Shown piece by piece: positions 1-14,123 of a stretch of 64,000 nt of DNA. Both the position numbers and the translations under genes were made by a program. Each line of letters opens with the position of its first letter. Within the stretch, counting starts at the first letter, position 1. Origin of the DNA: Amaurobius ferox (taxonomy: Eukaryota > Arthropoda > Arachnida > Araneae > Amaurobiidae); contig OX578137.1 of NCBI GenBank assembly GCA_951213105.1, positions 76,421,104-76,485,103 of the forward strand, given 5' to 3'. The notes below the pieces were generated by a model. That model saw only the letters and a list, made by a program, of their open reading frames with translations, was not told the origin of the DNA and ran no database searches.

Positions 1-14
1 TCTTTATAATTTAT

Positions 15-394
15 CAGGGTGCCCCAGAAAGTCCTTTAGCACCTAATAATTTGTTTAATAGGAGGATTATAGGCACGCATAATATGGGTTATTTGCTGAC
101 AAACTGACATGACTCGCAATTCAATTTTATGTACAACCCCTAAATTCTCCAGGAAAATGTACTCAAACTTTTTGAGTTTAAAATGTTAACGTATGAATAA
201 AATTTTACTACTTGGAACTTTAGAAACCGAGGGACTAAAAAATGTTATTTTTCATATATTTTAGAAAACTTATTTTTTGATTTAAAATTGTTATATGGTC
301 ACCTCATTTGAAACATTTTTTGCAATTGGAAGTATATATCTATGACTAATAGTCACAGAAATAAATGTTACTAAAGGACTCCCTGGACACCCTG
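15..394. mobile_element. MITE, CAGGGTG terminal inverted repeat family
   Basis: The left end reads CAGGGTGCCCCAGAAAGTCC and the right end, at about 371-394, is its imperfect inverse, closing with GGACACCCTG. The right flank starts with TA. There is no coding capacity. The inner segment around 308-360 (a run containing TTTTTGCAATTGGAAGTATA, then GACTAATAGTCACAGA) recurs in both arms of the 700-bp foldback at 27235-27934, so the two belong to one family. Mariner/Tc1-type mobilisation is likely from the TA flank and termini, but no transposase is visible here. Confidence 0.7.
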
Positions 395-644
395 TATATA
401 GTTTCATAATTTCACATCTCTGTCCTCTCTAGTTATTACTTATATAATCTGTCTATTTTTTACATCTGTTTCATTCTTACCTCTCAAGACGTTTTTTCAA
501 ACCAACTACATTTAGAGTGGTTTATGTCAATTATTAAAGACTAAAACTATCAAGAAAGGGCTAATATAGAATCTTTAAATAATTCAAGTACATAAGTTTA
601 TAACAAGATATAAAATGAGGCTTTTAATATAAAAATTAACATAC

Positions 645-719
645 GTTTACTTTGGGAAGTACAATAGGAGTTGCAGCTTTTCTTCCCTGAAATTCACTCA
701 CGTGCAACTTAGCAATTTT
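645..719 (-). CDS. LGMN: LGMN exon 10
   Basis: This exon has 25 codons reading [20 protein letters not shown] and then LPKVN, equivalent to the region after the catalytic domain that leads into the prodomain. The acceptor is ATAG at 722-720 and the donor is GTATGT at 644-639. Phase 0 at both ends fits exon 9. It is the last exon visible in the window. Confidence 0.88.
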
Positions 720-3700
720 CTATGAGAAAAATATTTTGATTAGTAAAACATAAAAAATGTCAAAATTTATATTTATCTAATTTATGTATATACTAGAAAA
801 TGTACTCAGTTGTGCCTGGGATTTAGGATATAAACCTCTGGTTAAAATTACATCAGAACATACAGCGAACTCGCAAAAACCCAACAGCACTTTTACAATA
901 CACCTGCTTATAACAAAAAATATATAACTTGCTGCATGGGCATAAAACACCTTAAATAAGCATACAGAGCACATTCTATTGGGGTGCACGGTCTTCAATA
1001 GCTTGAACAAAAATAATAGTCTTTAAAACTAGCATAATTAAAAGCTAATATATGACCACATTAGTAAAATGCCTAAAATAGGAGGGGGGATTTAAAGGGG
1101 GTATTGTACCATTACATTGCTTTCAAAATACCCCACACTGAGAACAATCACAGCAAATTATTTACAGAGAAATACCAAAAACCTTAATTAAAATTGAAAA
1201 TGCCTACGTGGTGGTCGAGCGGTTAGGGGCATGAGTTTCCGTCTGATCGCTCGGTTGCAAGGTTGTGAGTTTGAATTCCGCCAGCGGGCATGGATGTTGT
1301 GATGTCGAGGTTTAGTCAGTCTTCTGCCCTTGGGGAGCCTCAATAAAGTGAAGCTGCATATTACCCTTCGCCATGGGACCAGGGGTCTAGTGGACATTGT
1401 GTAAGGCTTTCCTTCTTCACGGGGATTAGAAACAACAACAAAATTGAAAAGCTTAATCACAATTAATTCAATATTATCAATAAACAATTCCAAATTATTA
1501 GTAAACTTTAATATGTTTGTTTGTATTACTATCTGTACTATTAATTACGAAATTATCAGCAAACTTCTGAAATTTAATTAAAAGCTGTATTCAAATAATG
1601 GCATGCATTCATTACCCAATCTATAAATGTGTCACTACTATGGTAACAGATAAGATGTGACATTAGTTGCCATGCCCATTGCATAGAGACGGGGAGTACG
1701 AAAAAAATGAAAGCACTTCACCAGCAAAATCTAAAATTTCCATTTTTATGCTTTTGTTTAAACAGTCTGAAAAAATAAAATAATATAGTAATTAAATTTT
1801 TTTTTTATATAATGCAAAGATATACACACATATTTTTGTAAAAATATGGAATTGTTTTAATCTTTCAAATTTAGAAGTGATAAACTAGAAATTAGACAAC
1901 TTGAAAAGTGCATATATTGATTTATTGAAAAATAAATAAATATGAAGAAATTATCCTCTGGATTCGGTTCAAGATCGTAAGAGGAAAAAATGTTCTTCAA
2001 TCTTTCTGATTGTATCAAGATGGAAACTCTGTGATAATATTTTCAATTGATAAGGAACTGATTTGTGTGAAAATTGTACTTCATAAAATAACTAAAAAAC
2101 TCATTCAAAATTAAAAAAGATATCGCTGAGCCGTATTGTTCTGGGACCTAAAGTACCTCTGTATCAAATTTCGTTGCTGTCCAAAGCTTAGATTTCCTAC
2201 TACAGATGACACGCACACAAAAATCTTCTTTTATTATGTAAGACAAGTAAAGATATATCAAACAGTTTTTATTTACCATATCTCCATATTCTTGTACATG
2301 GCTTTCATTTGTTTCCTGTTTGACGATTTTGAACTGCTTTTGCAGAGTCTCCTGAGTGAGTACCTCCTAAAAGAAAAATTTCAGATCACAATATAAAATA
2401 ATACTATGCAATAAAGCAGAATTAAACTTCAGTCACAATATAAAAAAAATTCACAAATATCATACCTGCCAACCTGGGAAAATTGGAATGTGTAAAATTT
2501 TGCGTGAATGACATTCATTTATAATGATTTTTTTAAACTACACGCACAAACAACATTTCTAATGAATTTAACTATGTACAAGTACCTGCATTAAAAAAAT
2601 ACTGCATTAAATATCAGGCATAGTACTGGTAGAATATGAAAATTCAGGACACCAATTTTCTACAGAGCGTAACAAATATTGATCTTTAATTTAAAAAAAT
2701 ATATATATAGCACTGAATTATATTCCTGCCAAAATGGTTTCCTTTTTATTTGCTTAAATCATTGCTTTAATACCACTTTTTGAAAAATATCCCTTCACAG
2801 AGTTCATACCCATTTTTTAAATAGAAAAATTCATATTATGCAAATATAATTAAAAAATTAACCTTAATAATTAGCTATAATATGAAAATAAGCTAGTTGA
2901 GTCGATCTAATATGCAACATTTAAATGATGGAAATGGATGGAAAAAGATACCAATGTACTCTCGACAATTCACACGAAGTAACTGAATTGCGTAATCGCA
3001 ATGTTTATGCGAAAATAATTACGAAATTAACCGTAATAATTAATTAGAATATGAAAGTAAGTTAATTTAGTCAATCAAAAATGCAATATTTAGAAGATTG
3101 GGATGGATGGAAAAAGATACTATTGTACTCTCGGCGATTCATGAGAACAAACAATTGCGCAATCGCAGTGTTTATACGAAATTAATGAACAAAATAACAT
3201 TTTAGCGATATATGCTGAATTAGATAGCCTTTGAAGAAGTATATTTATTACTTTCATAAAATAAGCGATCGAGATCTTAATTTACATAACACGCGGCCGT
3301 AAATCTCCGTTAATTTGATTGGCATTACCCTGCATTTTATTATGGATTTGCTACGATCCCAGGAATGTTAGAAATCAGTGCTAAAAAAGCGGAAAATCTG
3401 TGCTTCCGAGGAATTATACCATGTCTGGTTAATTGATAAATTTCAAACAAAAAAAGCCGGAGAATTTCGACAGAGATTGGTTTCCTAGTAATGTTAAAAA
3501 GTTCATATAAATGCGTAAAATATAGCAATATATGCGTAAAAGCGTAAAGGGCAGTTAAAATGCGTAAAAGTTGGCAGGTATGAAATATAAGAACCGTACC
3601 TTATCAGAATCTTCCATCCAGTTAACACTGTATGTATCTCCAAGATAAGTATCTCTTTCTTCATCATAGTAACAAGCATAAGAGGATTCCTCGGAATTAG

Positions 3701-6700
3701 CAGCAGTAGTAGCATAAACTGCAATAGAATACATGATGTACATAATTATACATATAAAATGTAAAAGGTTACACAAAATGGAATGTCCTTCCCGGTCGTC
3801 CATTTTGTTGCTCCAAGTCCTCTGGACGAGCCGGACGGCCTGGGGATTTCACAAAATGGAATGCAAAAATTATAAATGACTAATACAAATTGGCCAACAT
3901 CGCCCAGGTCTTAAATGTCCACTACATAAATAATACAATACAAATAATACCACACAATTTCTGAAACCCCTAATTTAAATACAAATTATTAACCAAACTC
4001 CATTTTTTCCATGCTAACTGTACAATGTGATTTAACATCAACTCTATAAATATGTCACTATTCTCCATAGCATGCTCCCAATTGTAATGTCATGAAGACA
4101 GAAAAAGTTTCTTTCCTACTGGCAGTCAAAATGCAAATCACAGTCTTTACCCAGTTAAAAATTCATAGAAAATTCAGGAATGGAGTAATTTAAAAAAAAA
4201 TTATTAGAACATAAAGATATCACTACATATACAGGCTAAAAATTAAAATCATGTGAATCTTCAATTAACCGATACACAAATATAAAAATGCATATTTCAA
4301 TGTATTCTAGAAAAAAATAATAAATATGACAGAATTATTATAAGGATTCAGTTTAAAGCTCCTTGGAAAGAGCATCCTCCAATTTTTTTTTAATGGTGTC
4401 AAGATGGAAATTCTGTGTTAATATTTTTGATTGTTATGGAAAATTTTATCTTGCATAATAAATTACTCAAATTATTTTACAAAACTCATTATTTGTATAA
4501 AAATCACTCAAAATTGCATTTTAAAATGAAATAACTAAAAAACTAATACAAATTTTAAAAGAATTCAGAATTGCCAAGGTACATTGTTTCAGGAGTTCAG
4601 TTACTTCAATACTGAATTTTCTGCTACATGTGACATACACAGACCTCTTTCATTATGTAAGATAAAGTAACTATACCCCAAGTATATGTTATAACACCCC
4701 AAGTATATGTTATAACAAACAATGAATAGCAAAAGCATCCAACAATTTCAGCCATTTATTTACAAAAACTTTCTATTACAAGATTATCTGAAAGCTGCTC
4801 CAGAGTTTCAGGAATTTTCAGTTAATCAGGGAGATTCTGATATACTAGAAATATTAATCAATGCATGATTTTTAACTGAAAGTCACATCATTAGTAAGAT
4901 ATATGTCCAAGAAACTTTGTTGGATTATATTAAAAGTTCATCTCAATAAAAAAAATCTGATGTGGGCAGCACATAATTTTCCTGCAGACTTATATCCACG
5001 TTCCCTTTAATTAAATTTAATTCACTTTTAATTCAATTTTCGTTCTTGTTTGGTAACTGGACTTATTTTCAAAGGTGGCGTAGAGAAAATACGAAAAACA
5101 AAAATATCTCGAGAATGGCTAGTCCTAGTGTAATGGGGTTGGTCTTATTCTTTTCTTCATTAAAAATTACATATTAAACAAGCATTTAATGGATATATTT
5201 GATCATATGTAGTTTTTTATTTTAGATTTTGGCAATTTTTGTGGTCCATTTTGCAAAAAGAGGCAGGTTATTTTTTCCGAAATGTACCAAAATCTAATCA
5301 TAACCAGGGTGACCCACAAGTGACTTATCTACCGAATTTTATGAAATTCGGTCCATTAGTTTTTTAGTTAAGAGTGGATACAAAATCTGCACAGACAGAC
5401 AGACACACACACAGACGTCATGCTAAAAATAGCTTTTTCATATTCTAGAGGTCTCGAAAAGTGTAGATCCGTTGAAAACTCGAGTTGCGATTTTCAGCAT
5501 GATTTCAATACTTTCCCTATACATTACCATGTATTGCAGGGAAAGTAAAAATATAGTATTTATTTAATTTATTTATCTGTTTCATGGTAAACAGTAATAT
5601 TTTGCTGGTAAGTTCATTTATCTAGATTTTAATACATAGTAATAAGCTAACAGTCCAGTATATGAGGTACACTATTTTTTTATTTACATACATTCCAATG
5701 ATTGCAGTATGCAAAAATGTATGTACATACATATTTAAAATAATTAAATTTGCTATTATGGTGTCATATAGTTTTCTAAATAAACTTTTCAAAATTTTAA
5801 AAGACATGTAAGCAATTACATATGGACTATCTGCATTTCCAGCTAATCCTTAAACCTCCCTTTTCCTGAAATAACTTGCATGAAACCGAAACCTTTTCAA
5901 GATGGGAAATTCTTTTGGCCCCCTAAAATTCTGTTTAAGGCAGGTTCAACTGCATAAGTTACATTTTTGGAAGTTTTTCATTATCATTTTATGGAAACTG
6001 GACTAAACATATTCCATTTACCATTGATGTTGCTGGGCAATAAGTTTTCAAACATAGATCCTGATTCACAAGCTTCAATGTAGAAAACCAGCTAAACAAA
6101 ATGAGAAAAAAAAATTAAACATGATACAGATAATTTAAACAGACAAGTTATAAAGACTTCTGAATATTGATTCACCTTAAATGTAAGTACAGTGGAGCAC
6201 TGTTTATACGTTTCTCAAGGGAAATTCGGAAAAGGCGTATAAATGGAAAGACGTATAATTAGAATTTTAAGAAACAACTTTGATTATTACAAATTTAATG
6301 CTACAAATCATCCTAATTTATTTAAAAGTAATATTTTTAATTTTTAAAATATAATCTATATTAAAAATAATATTTATTAAATTTTTATATTTAAACATTT
6401 ACAATCATAAAAATAAAAAAAATCATACCTTTATTTTAATTTCATACATACATATCTTAAGTAAATACACATCTGGTTTTATATGATTTATTTGCATGCA
6501 GGTAGATGTTAATTAAAAAAATCTTTAATCATCATCTGACGTGCAGATAGAATGTGAGTAATAAGTACAGCATTATGAATCGAATTAAGGTCTTTGAAAG
6601 TTTTTTCACTGGTATTTTGACAAAAAAAAAAAAAAAAATAAGTTCTAAGTTTACCAATGGAGTCCATGGCATTTTTAAAGGAAGGCGCGATAACTTCTTC

Positions 6701-7921
6701 ACATTCTTCTTCATCATCATCGCTACTTAAATTAGAACCAGACAATTTGTCTTCTATTAATTCATCAATTGTGATTAATTTTGAAGTCATTACGTTGGTA
6801 TCACAATTCACACAATCCTCGAAAGTAACTTCTGATCTCAGCACTTATTTATGTAACAATGGTCAGAGTATCTCTACCCTTGTGGTGGCAATTCCCAAAT
6901 GTTGTATCCGAATGAAAATTTTCGAATTTTAGAAAAATTTATCAGTGTAAAAACTGATAAATTTTTCGAAACGGTGTATAACCAAAGTTTTGCATTGTAT
7001 AAATGAAATATTTTATCATTACATGATTAGGAATGAATCAGGATTGTGCTGAAATGATGTATAAAAGTAAAAGACGTATAAATGAGAAATGTATAAACAG
7101 TGCGCCACTGTATTATAAAATGGTAATCCTTCAGTAGTATACTCAGAAAAGTAAATCAGATAATGTAGCTTTCTTATAAGCAGTATCTAACCAATATTTT
7201 CTTTCTCTAACTAATGATTTCAAAAATTATAAGCAGGGGTTGAAACTTCTTTGTGACGAAAAAACAAAATCCAACTGACAAAAAATCAAGATAGATTGAA
7301 CTTCTGCAACTTGTTTTCCCTTTCAAATAAGTGTAATGCTTTAAAAATGATAAATAACCCCTTAAAAATTCTAATCATTCTAATTAGCTAGTTAACATTA
7401 TCTAATAATTTGCATTCTTGTTTCAAAATAACAAATTCTGTCATAAATAAGATTTTTACATGAAAACTTCAATGTTAGAAAAAAAATATTTTGCAAAAGT
7501 GTAAGCAGATTATTATGTGTTAATAGATTCTATTCCTTAAATGCAATGTTTTTGGTGCTAGGATAAAAAAATAAAAGTTTGCATCCTAATGTGTCTTTAT
7601 CAAAACAGTAGTGTTTTTATTATCTAAAATAATGTTTGCTTAAATATATAGTTTGGTGACTTTTTCAAACACTTCTACAATAATAGAGTAATTTTAATTC
7701 GCTTAATTTTATCTTGAAATAGAAAAAAATTGAATTATGAAAATATAGGAATTATAAAAGAAAAAAATCTACAGCATTTTAATAGAAGTATTTCAAAAGG
7801 TCTAAATCTAAATTTAATTTAATTTTGACAATTTTAAGAATATAATAAATTAGAAGCCAATTTGCATCCTCTAATATGACTTTATTCAGAACTTACAACA
7901 TTATGCATTATTTTAACTTAA

Positions 7922-7965
<44 letters not shown>

Positions 7966-7991
7966 AGTTAAAAAAATTAAAATATATATTA

Positions 7992-8082
<91 letters not shown>

Positions 8083-11000
8083 TGATAGTTTGAAAATCCA
8101 ATGATAGAATAGAGAGATAAGTTGCAACTCAAAAAATCCTAACTTTAAATTATGCCTATTAAAAAGAAGTATTAAATAGAGAATCATCAATCACATGGAA
8201 AATAAAATTCAAGTTTCTAGTCATTAAGATGTAGATAAACAACAAATATCAATGGAATGGAATTGATAATTGAAAATCAAATAAAATCCAAGCATTAAAG
8301 CCCCCCCCCCCCTCCACACATATATATATATATACTTTTTTCCCAGAATGTGTAGCTTGAAAACCCTTGTTAAACAGTTTTGCAATAGCAGAGTAATTTT
8401 AATTTGCCATGATTTACCTTGAAATAGGAAAAAAAAAAAACTTTTATTTCCAAATTTGTAATCACCAAGATGTTTTGTTCTGAAATAGGTAACAATTAAG
8501 TCTTTAGACTCATCTAGGACTTTGTAAATTTCAAAATTTTATCAGTCTTTAAAGACAGCTATGCAAGCATACATTGCTATATGTAACTGTAATGCCAGAA
8601 ATATAAAATATTAAAGATTTGTAAGAAATAAGAAATGATAGAGCAAGGAATGCAGGGGGGGAATGAATATCCCCACGATACACACATTGGCGGTAACATA
8701 CCGGTGCCTCCATGTCTACAGACCGGTGTCCCATGTCGACAGATCATGCGAAGCTTATTGTCAGTAGCGATTCGAAGCCGGAATGACGGCATACCAAGGA
8801 GGAATGTCTACATACCAGCACATAGACCGTCCAGTGGGAAAGGGATATAAGTGGGAGTTGCTTGGAGTTGCAAAGAGTTGGTCAAGGCAGTCTGTTGGAG
8901 TTGGACCTTTATGTAGAGCAAGGCAGTATAGCAGTTTGTAAATTGTGTGTGATGAGCTCACAGATTCAGCTGGTGTTGAAATGATGAAAAACCCGATGAT
9001 TCTCCCAAGATGTACAAGATCGCATCAGGTACATTTTAAATTAGATGAGGATTTTCTCAATTATGGTGTTTTTATAGAAAAGGCTAATTAATTAGTCCCA
9101 CCACTTGATCCAACCTAAGGTCTCAATTTATCTGGCATTACAACCCCCAAACTACCTTTGAGATGTATTCAAATATTGTGCTACTATTTTAATTTTGTAA
9201 AATTTAAGAGTGTAATATAATCATGTACTAAAATAAATGTTTGTTCTTTTTCTATTAACCTTTTTTAATCTTCTAACTTAGTTGTCCCATTATGCACAAA
9301 ATTAGGTGGGGTTTGCGACCACCAAAAGCAATGTACACAGAAGTAAGTTTAGAGCACATTACATGTATGATTAATATACTATTTAAATTTATTTAATTAA
9401 ATGCATTTTCGACAAATATAATTTAATTAGGAACATTGAATCGGCACAGTAACCACAATAGCTTTTCTCTAAAAACTCAAGTTATCCCCCATTTAAATCT
9501 TTTTCTTTTTGATTCTTCAGTTTGAAACACATACAATTTCTATATTCAATATAGAATAGAATGTAATCAAACAATGAAATATATATCAGAATTCCATTTG
9601 AATATCTTTAATTTTGGAAGAATAAGTTTAGGAAGTATCCAGCTTTGGAAATACTTCACATGAAACTTTTTAATTATAATTTGTTTATTCTCAAGTGCTT
9701 TAAAATAGATCTCTATACAATTGTTTTTCTTTTAATGCATATAGAAAATGCACAGATTCACAAATTTTACTACACCAATATGACTGAGCCATCGTAACAC
9801 AACGTGCGTGATTGTGAGTTATGTTTCCTTTCATTAGTCACAGAGCTGCTTCTGAATGAGTCCTATTCATGCATTTCACAATAAATACAACAGTATTTAA
9901 ACATAGCCTTAAAAATATGCAATGCATGTGTACTAAAAGTGATGTAAAAAAAAAATTAAATAATTAAAATACAGTAGACTCTCGCTAAGACGATACCCAC
10001 TTAAGATGGATTACCCAGCAAAGGGTCTATGGACATCACATGTTATGAACATTGCTTAATATGTATAGTTCATTTATTAAAATGGACAAAATTTATTTAA
10101 TTTTATGAATCAAAATGTTCCAGAAAATATTTTTGAGCAATTGGCTAAAATTGAGAATGACATAGAAGAATGATCGGTTATCCAGAAGAAACAAATGAAG
10201 ATTACTGTATTTAAGTAGCAATATGTATGACAATTTTGTTTATACACTGAATGTTAATATTTTGTCATTTTTTTTCACATTATACACATTATTAATAAAA
10301 TTTTTGAATTAAAATTTTCTTGTTATTTTTAATATACCTTCATTTACATATAGTTTAGGAAAACAAACTTTCATAATTATTTTCCATAATTACTTCAGAT
10401 TTATGGGCTCCTGTTATGGGACTTTCGCTAATATGGACAATAAATGTTCATCCTTTACTGTGTCTTAACAAGAGTCCACTACATGCATAGAAACAATTTT
10501 ACAGTATCACTGTGATAATTTAGTCATGTGTGATACTATAATGCTTTCTTAACAAATAACAGAGTAAAGTGGTAACCAGAAATAGAAATCCCATTTTATT
10601 TAATGGTTAAAAAATTCTAAATCTGACTGAGAGAAAGCCGTAACTTGAAAGAAGCTATCTTCATAACTCTTATCCTGGTGAGGATAGTGATTTCTGGAGC
10701 CCTTGTGTCATCAGTGGTTGGATAATTTTGAGAATCACTGACTTAGATTATCTAGGAAATCTGTTGTATAGCAAATAAAAGGAGAATATTATAACAAAAC
10801 TACAAAATGAATTTTTCTCAAATATCCACTTAACCATGAGTTCTTTTCCGAAATCCTGGCTATGCCTAGACATATAACAATGGTGTAAATATTAGTACAG
10901 CAAAATTTTGTACTTTTAAACATCTAAATGCCATAAAAATTCCTTTAAAAATTACAGAAGTATTTTTCCAATGCACTTTAGGTGTACAATGAACTGGAAC

Positions 11001-12493
11001 AGGTCCCAGTGAGAAGTGTCTTAAATTGCAACTTAGAAATGAATATGTAATACATACCTTTCCATACATCTTCTTGCTAAACATGTATTGAATGGTTTTA
11101 TTTAAATCCTTAGCAGTTAGTTCCTAAATAAAAATATAAATGTAATCAATAGTTTATAGATAATTTAGATGTGAAAATATGATAGATGAAAATATTAACA
11201 TATAAAAACAATTTTAGGTCTTGAGCATGTTTACAAAAAGAAAACAAAAAGCTTAGGAAAAGAAAACAAAATTCATAGATTAAATAGTTTTAAATCAAAA
11301 TCAAAAAAGCCTTCAAAGAATAAAAAATTATGCATGCCTGGATGATATTTAATACATTTTACAATATTTTTTTAAACAAAACCTTTTAACTAAATGATTT
11401 TGAATTTGCCAACATTTTTTTTTCTTTTCTTTTTGAAGATATTACTCTGAAATCAAAACACAAGGAAATAGAGAAAGACAAATTTGAGCAGAAATTAAAG
11501 TGTTTTATCAATTAGTAATCAAAATTGTAAGCAATATAATTTTTATGCAATTACTCATGCATGTTATAGGGGCAGATTAAAAATAAATTTTAGCCTTAGT
11601 CATTTTTAAAACAATCCAGCCATGTTAGTAGATGTTACGTATAAGTAGTAGCCTACCGAACTATGTGAGATTGGCTCTTTGGGGTTTGCTCAAACAACCA
11701 AATGGTTAATCTATCTATGCATGCACACCATTCATCATTTTGAAGGTATACCATGATCAAACAAAAGTTTAAAAAATCAAGTTAATATACTAAAACTACT
11801 TTACAGCTTTGTTTGATTTATTTATACATTTTTAAGTATTATTCAAACTCATTTTTCATTCTTCTGTTTAAAAACATATGTTTTTAAAAATGTTTGTTAA
11901 TTTATTATTTATATGATTTTATGAATTATGTATGCCTAAACTTCTTTTATGAGCATATGCTCAGGCTGACATATTGCTATGCAGCTACGATGTTTCTTTG
12001 AATTTTCCATCTGGAAGGCACCACTGAGACCTCATTGACATATGTTTGTTTGCCTCACGGAAAAAGCAATATGGCAACATTATCAATGTATCTAGTATGT
12101 GTGCGTTTGATTACTCATCATTAGTGCTGGGAGATACGCATAAGCAATTGATTCTGGAAGATTTGCGATTAAAACAATGTGCATCGTATTTCAGGTGGCA
12201 AATTTGTTGTCCCGTTTACAATTCTAGCATGATTGGTTATGAATCATCATAGTGGCATAAACTATATATATATAAATTCACCCTCTCTTTTTGTCTCGTA
12301 CTGCTTAACATGTTGGTCTGAAAATTCAGGACAGTGCAATAAAATATGCGACCATAGATCATTACTAAATCAATCAGAATTTAACAGTTTTATCTATCAT
12401 CAACCTACCTTTGATTTTGATAGCGGATCAGTCATTAAGTATTTGGTAACATAACAAGCAAATAAAATTATTACAACATATATATAATGCGTG

Positions 12494-12525
<32 letters not shown>

Positions 12526-14055
12526 TAGCAAATAAAATTATTAAGGAAAAAATGGGAATCAAGCCAACGGGAAAGCATTAATGGTCGAGGGGGATTGTGA
12601 CCCCTCGTTCCCGGTTATAGCATGCTATTATACCCAGGTAACACTCCTGGTACCAAATACTTTGCCGAAACTTGACTTCTGAAATGGTGTCGAGCACAAG
12701 ACACTGACTGTAGAAGTGAGTACAAAACTCAAGTATCGAAGAAAAATCCGAAGTACAAAGCCGAAGTAAAAAACCATAATGAAAAAGGCCAAGAGTTGTT
12801 TACAAAGGAGAGTGCAAACTATATATAGCATTATACTACCACTAGGGTGCGCTATCAGTTAGTTTTGTGTATGTGAATCTCAAAGTTATCATTTCCAAAA
12901 TCGATAACATCACAGGTGTGTACAAGTTATATCCTTAAAATAAGCGTTTCTTACAACGTTGTATACAGTATTATAATAATGTCTAAGGAAATTTGCAGGA
13001 TAATGTTTCTTGATCGCCTCTTGCACTATTCTTCTGTCATTTGTAGTTCGATCTTTTTTGAAAGTATGGATTCTTTTATTACGTTTTAGATGATTTACAA
13101 TAATATTACGTAATATATTTTTACTCAAATTTGAGTGCCAATTGATAGCGTGGTTGATGCTGGTCTTGAAAGTATTTCTCTTGTCGTATAAAGTGGTATA
13201 TAAACAATTGTTTTTATCGTAAAGAATGCTAATATCCAGGAAATCAACTTGATTGTTATTTTCCATGTGTGTTTCTATGAGATCCAAGTTATCTGGGTAG
13301 AAACTAAAGTCAAAGTCAGGCATTTGTTCGTATTGGCCCACAAGAATATCATCCACAAAACGAAAATACGGTATTTCATTTAATATGCGAGTGCCTTCCT
13401 CGTATTTATTCAGGTATATGTCTGCAAGGAATGAGGAACATCCTCCACCCATTGGAATGCCTTTGACTTGCTGATAATAGTTAGTACCGTTAAATAATAT
13501 ATTTTCGAACAGAACAATCCTGATCAGGGCCATTATCCCCCTTGGCCATTAATGCTTTCCCATTGGCTTGATTCCCATTTTTTCCTTAATAATTTTATTT
13601 GCTATAACTGCTTTACGTACTTGTGCAGCATTGCACCATCTACGTTAAGCCTTTTTCATACTTATGTATGCTTTTGTTTTCTTCATCTGATTACTTTTGT
13701 ATTACATTATATATATATATAAGACCATGTATGTTAATGCAGGGAACAAAGGGTTTTAGTACCTGTATTACATATATGATTTTTTTTTTAATTTAAATAT
13801 TAATTTCATTATTAGGCATATTTACAAGCTTCGTTTATATCCAGGCTTTCTTAACCTGATATCCAGATTTCAAATACTTACCTTATATATAGAACAGGGA
13901 CCTATTTAGTACCTATTTTATTTATAAAGGAATTATTTTCTAGCCTAATGTTGGGTGTATTTTATTTTATTTTTATTTTTACATGTGCCCATCATACCAT
14001 TTTCAATAAACAATACATCACATGCAATTAAAATATACAAGTAATTTAAATTCTT

Positions 14056-14123
<68 letters not shown>

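Noticed and set aside
3786..3849. True hammerhead ribozyme in the micro-element
   Set aside because: The GTCC-TYT-GGAC stem is suggestive, but the conserved CUGANGA and GAAA cores are missing in both copies, so no ribozyme is annotated.
7963..8190. ORF of repeated Tyr-Ile
   Set aside because: Pure translation of the TA microsatellite.
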